This document shows positions 6,853 through 9,239 of a stretch of 9,239 nt of DNA, piece after piece; position 1 is the stretch's first letter; each line of letters starts with the position of its first letter. The notes under the pieces were generated by a model. It did no database searches, was not told the DNA's origin, and was given only the letters and a program-made list of their open reading frames with translations. The stretch comes from JBHEPS01 sp046261635 (GTDB taxonomy: Bacteria; Acidobacteriota; Thermoanaerobaculia; Gp7-AA8), in NCBI GenBank assembly GCA_046261635.1, contig JBHEOL010000245.1, positions 1 through 9,239 on the forward strand. The letters run 5' to 3'. Made by a program: the position numbers and the translations under genes.

Positions 6853-7809
6853 ATGAAGAAGAAGCCGTGTGTCCGCTGCGAGCGGCTCGTCGATCCGGTG
6901 GCCCGGCTCTGCCCCTACTGCAACTGGGACCAGGGGCTCCCTCCCCCGCGCCCTTCGCCCATTACCGACCCGTCCGCTGAGGACCGCGACGAGGTCCGCG
7001 ACCGTGAACGCCGGCGAACGATCCGCCGGATCCTCGTCGCCGCCGGAGTCGTCGTCGCCCTGGTGGCCACTTTTGCCATCGGCGGACTCGTGACACGGAT
7101 CGGCAAGAAGGCCGAGGACAAGGAGATCAGCGAGGTCGTTCCTTCCAATCAGGATGATGTTCCGACTTCGAATGCTCGGCAGCTCACCGATCTCCGGCTC
7201 GTTCCGTCCTCGGACCTGACCACGACCGTGAACCGGTCGATTACCTCCGCTCCCCTGCAGACCTCGACCGCCGTGGAGGACATCGCCAGCGATCGATCGG
7301 ATACCACGGCCCTTCCTTCCCAGCAGTACGTTTTCATGGAAGAGCGCGCCGCGGCAGAGCGGGAACGGCAGAAACAGGCAGCCGCGGTCGGCGTCGATCC
7401 GCGGAGCATTCGGCCTGAGCCTGCTCCTCGACCCCGCCCCACGCCGCAGCCAACACAGCCGCAGCCGGCAGCCCCGCAGCCGCCCGCTCCGACGGCGACT
7501 CGAGAGGAGCCTCCTTCCCGGCCGGCGGAACCTCCCACGAGGCGTGAGACGGTCACGCGCACGCGACCCGAGCCGATCTCCCAGCCCCTCCCCGACATCA
7601 GTACTGGAGGGACGGCTCGGTTCCGCCTCCGCATCGGCCCCGATGGCTCGGTGCGCGACGTCGAGGTGATCCGCACCATCCCGGGGGCCACCACCCGGCT
7701 GGTTCAAAGCATTCAACGGTGGAAGTTCAGGCCTGCGACTGAGAATGGCCGGCCCGTCGAGGGAATCCATCTGGTCGACCTGACCTTCAAGGGTGACAAT
7801 GACGACTAA
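6853..7809 (+). CDS. Zinc-ribbon / single TM / proline-rich / TonB C-terminal domain protein
   Basis: The 318-residue protein is a mosaic. Residues 6-23 are a CxxC-x10-CxxC zinc ribbon (CVRC and CPYC). A highly charged stretch (43-58) precedes one membrane helix at about 59-80 (RILVAAGVVVALVATFAIGG). A polar linker carries a short charged helix at about 162-178. Residues 188-247 are strongly Pro/Arg/Gln-rich, like the periplasm-spanning part of TonB. Residues about 252-313 match the TonB C-terminal fold (ARFRLRIGPDGSVRDVEVI, then SIQRWKFRPATENGRPV). The expected topology is zinc ribbon in the cytoplasm and TonB domain in the periplasm. Classical TonB starts directly with its membrane anchor, and no ExbB, ExbD or TonB-dependent receptor is nearby, so energy transduction should not be assumed; such domains also occur in structural envelope proteins. 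The end overlaps the next gene by 11 bases. Confidence 0.88.
   Translation: MKKKPCVRCERLVDPVARLCPYCNWDQGLPPPRPSPITDPSAEDRDEVRDRERRRTIRRILVAAGVVVALVATFAIGGLVTRIGKKAEDKEISEVVPSNQDDVPTSNARQLTDLRLVPSSDLTTTVNRSITSAPLQTSTAVEDIASDRSDTTALPSQQYVFMEERAAAERERQKQAAAVGVDPRSIRPEPAPRPRPTPQPTQPQPAAPQPPAPTATREEPPSRPAEPPTRRETVTRTRPEPISQPLPDISTGGTARFRLRIGPDGSVRDVEVIRTIPGATTRLVQSIQRWKFRPATENGRPVEGIHLVDLTFKGDNDD
7789..7793 (+). promoter_or_regulatory. Ribosome-binding site inside the end of the zinc-ribbon/TonB gene
   Basis: AAGGG lies five bases before ATG 7799 and within the last codons of the upstream gene. It decides the start of the small zinc-ribbon gene (ATG rather than GTG 7793) and allows translation to be coupled with the upstream gene. 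Confidence 0.6.
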
Positions 7810-8356
7810 GCGCTGCCTCGCGTGCGATCGCGAAATCGATGCGGACGCGCGCCTCTGCCCTTATTGCGGCGCGAATCCGCAGACGGGTGAGAAGTTCGAT
7901 TCCACCCGGATCGTCAAGAGCCACTTTCCCGACCGGCGGGATCTGAGCGCCGGCGAGCGTCTCGCGCAGGTTCTCAGGGAACGCCAGGGAATCGTCGTCT
8001 CGGCAATCGTGATCGTCGTGTTTCTCGTGCTGGTGGCTGCCCACCAGTACGTCACCAGGCGTGCGGCAATGGTCCAGTCCGACACACCGCCGGTTCCCCT
8101 CACGGACCTGGCCGACTTCGGGGCCGACGACGAGATCTCGAGCGAGCCGGCTCCCCTTCCCGATGTCGGCTTCCAGTGGACGGGCCGCCCCGAAGTCCTG
8201 AAGGTGATGCTCGTCGAGCCGGGCGCCGTGCCGCCTCCCGATGCGGCTCCAGCCTCGACCTCGACCGCCGGCGGCGGCGGCACGGCTTCGGCCAGCACCC
8301 CGGCCAGGCCTGCCGCCCGGACGAACCAGCCCCCCGCACGCCCCTCTCCGCAGTAA
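7799..8356 (+). CDS. Small zinc-ribbon / single TM protein with Pro-Ala-rich tail
   Basis: This 185-residue protein has a zinc ribbon at C6, C9, C20 and C23 (CLAC and CPYC), the same positions as in the upstream gene, so the two heads are probably paralogous. A single membrane helix lies at about 64-82 (IVVSAIVIVVFLVLVAA), followed by an acidic segment (102-122) and a short stretch that may be ordered (GFQWTGRPEVLKVMLVEPG, 124-142). A low-complexity Pro/Ala/Ser/Gly tail runs to the end. No known domain is recognised after the membrane helix. The ATG at 7799 is chosen over the in-frame GTG at 7793 because AAGGG (7789-7793) sits five bases before the ATG and would overlap the GTG. It is the last gene of the operon. 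Its role is unknown; partnership with the zinc-ribbon/TonB protein is inferred from overlap and shared architecture. Confidence 0.82.
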   Translation: MTTKRCLACDREIDADARLCPYCGANPQTGEKFDSTRIVKSHFPDRRDLSAGERLAQVLRERQGIVVSAIVIVVFLVLVAAHQYVTRRAAMVQSDTPPVPLTDLADFGADDEISSEPAPLPDVGFQWTGRPEVLKVMLVEPGAVPPPDAAPASTSTAGGGGTASASTPARPAARTNQPPARPSPQ

Positions 8357-8359
8357 CCC

Positions 8360-9239
8360 TCAGTCCCAGATCACCGCGACGATCTTGTGGAACTCCCGGC
8401 GGATCGCCTGCATGTCGAGCGGCTTGACGTAAGGGTGAAGCCTGTTGGTCAGCAGCACCAGAATCAGATCGCGCTCGGGATCGACCCACACCGAGGTGCC
8501 CGTGAATCCCGTGTGCCCGTAGCAGTGCTGGGAAAGAACGGACGACGGATGGCTCGTGCGCGTCATGTGGAGAAGCCAGCCGAGCCCGCGGTTCTCCTCG
8601 AGTCCGACCGTGTAATTCCGCAAGGCGAGCTTTGCCATCCCCTCGGGAAGCAGGCTGCCTCCTCCCAGAAGCCACTGGCGGGCAATCTCATAGACGTCGC
8701 GAGCGTTTGCGAAAAGCCCCGCATTTCCGGCCATGCCGCCCATGTAATACGCATTGCCGTCATTGACCTCGCCCCAGATCATGTAGTTCCGGAAGAGTTT
8801 GAACTCGAGGTTGCGCACGGCGACCATCTGCCGCTCGTTTTCGTTTCCCCATTCCGTCGCCGCGATCCGGTATTTGAGGCGCGGCGAAGGATTGAACATG
8901 GAGCAACTCAGCCCCAGCGGCTCGAAGATCTTCTCGGCGGCGACAGTCTCGATCGGCTGTCCGTAAATTCGCTCGAGGGCGAGTGTGAGGGTGACGAAGC
9001 CGAGACAGGAGTAGATCTCGCGGGTACCGGGACGATACCGGAGTGGCCTCCGCACGAGGGCGTCGAGGTAAGCGGCACCCCCGGGGCCCCGGGTGTAAAG
9101 GGGATACCAGGCCTGAAAGCCGCCTCGATGGGTCAGCAGATCGATGTAGGTGAGCTCGTCCTTATCGGTGCCGCGGAACTCGGTGAGGCATTCCGAGACG
9201 CGCCGGTCGAGCGAGAGAGCCCCCTCGGCGGCGGCCTGG
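8360..9239 (-). CDS. Class C beta-lactamase-like serine hydrolase, 5' part outside window
   Basis: About 292 C-terminal residues are present, and the frame stays open to the right edge. Visible family features of the penicillin-binding/class C beta-lactamase fold are LLTHRGGFQAWYPLY (a LLTHTSGLPAW-like motif), RYRPGTREIYSCLGF (9013-9005 encode the Y-S-C tyrosine motif), NAYYMGGMAGNAGLFANARD, and HTGFTGTS (8515-8507 encode HTG, equivalent to the KTG triad), followed by VWVDPERDLILVLLTNR. The SxxK nucleophile motif lies beyond the window. The family includes D-amino-acid peptidases, esterases and peptidoglycan-related hydrolases; antibiotic resistance should not be inferred. The usual Y-x-N is Y-S-C here. 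The start at 9055 is internal and not real, since homologous sequence continues upstream. It is convergent with the zinc-ribbon operon, with three bases between stop codons. Confidence 0.88.
   Translation of the reverse strand, partial: QAAAEGALSLDRRVSECLTEFRGTDKDELTYIDLLTHRGGFQAWYPLYTRGPGGAAYLDALVRRPLRYRPGTREIYSCLGFVTLTLALERIYGQPIETVAAEKIFEPLGLSCSMFNPSPRLKYRIAATEWGNENERQMVAVRNLEFKLFRNYMIWGEVNDGNAYYMGGMAGNAGLFANARDVYEIARQWLLGGGSLLPEGMAKLALRNYTVGLEENRGLGWLLHMTRTSHPSSVLSQHCYGHTGFTGTSVWVDPERDLILVLLTNRLHPYVKPLDMQAIRREFHKIVAVIWD

Noticed and set aside
6853..7809. Naming the gene tonB and assuming a TonB-ExbB-ExbD energy system
   Set aside because: Only the C-terminal domain and Pro-rich linker fit. 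The cytoplasmic zinc ribbon is atypical and no ExbB, ExbD or TonB-dependent receptor is in the window.
8360..9239. Calling the serine hydrolase an AmpC antibiotic-resistance gene
   Set aside because: The family is broad, the Y-x-N motif is altered, and the nucleophile motif is not in view.

Overview
The window is GC-rich, gene-dense bacterial DNA with no RNA genes, CRISPR arrays or mobile elements that I can see. The best pointer to the host is the secreted VWA protein at 3134-4192. Its layout (signal peptide, Ig-like part, VWA domain with an intact MIDAS, and a C-terminal ending in RTGYYAP) matches the 'VWFA-related Acidobacterial domain' family, so I infer an Acidobacteriota member. The pervasive short overlaps and GC-rich third codon positions fit that but do not prove it.

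Layout. (1) Positions 1-3034, minus strand: a tightly packed run read right to left. It holds an M20 metallo-hydrolase, a thiolase, a TatD-family metal-dependent nuclease/hydrolase, and the first residues of a family 2 glycosyltransferase cut by the window edge. Neighbours overlap by 8, 4 and 4 bases, so the genes are probably co-transcribed and partly translationally coupled, although their predicted roles are metabolic and housekeeping and do not form one obvious pathway. (2) Positions 3035-3133: a divergent intergenic region of about 100 bp. It ends in an AT-rich patch that stands out from its surroundings and is the only good promoter candidate. (3) Positions 3134-8356, plus strand: five genes that look like one envelope operon. 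They are a secreted VWA protein, a secreted TPR protein, a secreted propeller-like protein, a zinc-ribbon/TM/TonB-C-terminal fusion, and a second small zinc-ribbon/TM protein. The first three are linked by ATGA stop/start overlaps and the last two overlap by 11 bases. (4) Positions 8360-9239, minus strand: a class C beta-lactamase-like serine hydrolase, convergent with the operon, only 3 bp away, and truncated by the right edge.

How the genes may work together. The plus-strand operon is the most interesting part. Three exported proteins carry domains usually used for protein-protein contact. They are followed by two single-pass membrane proteins with nearly superposable cytoplasmic zinc ribbons, one of which carries a periplasmic TonB-type C-terminal domain. 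I infer a cell-envelope assembly or signalling module, but no catalytic function is visible and no experimentally known system is recognised.
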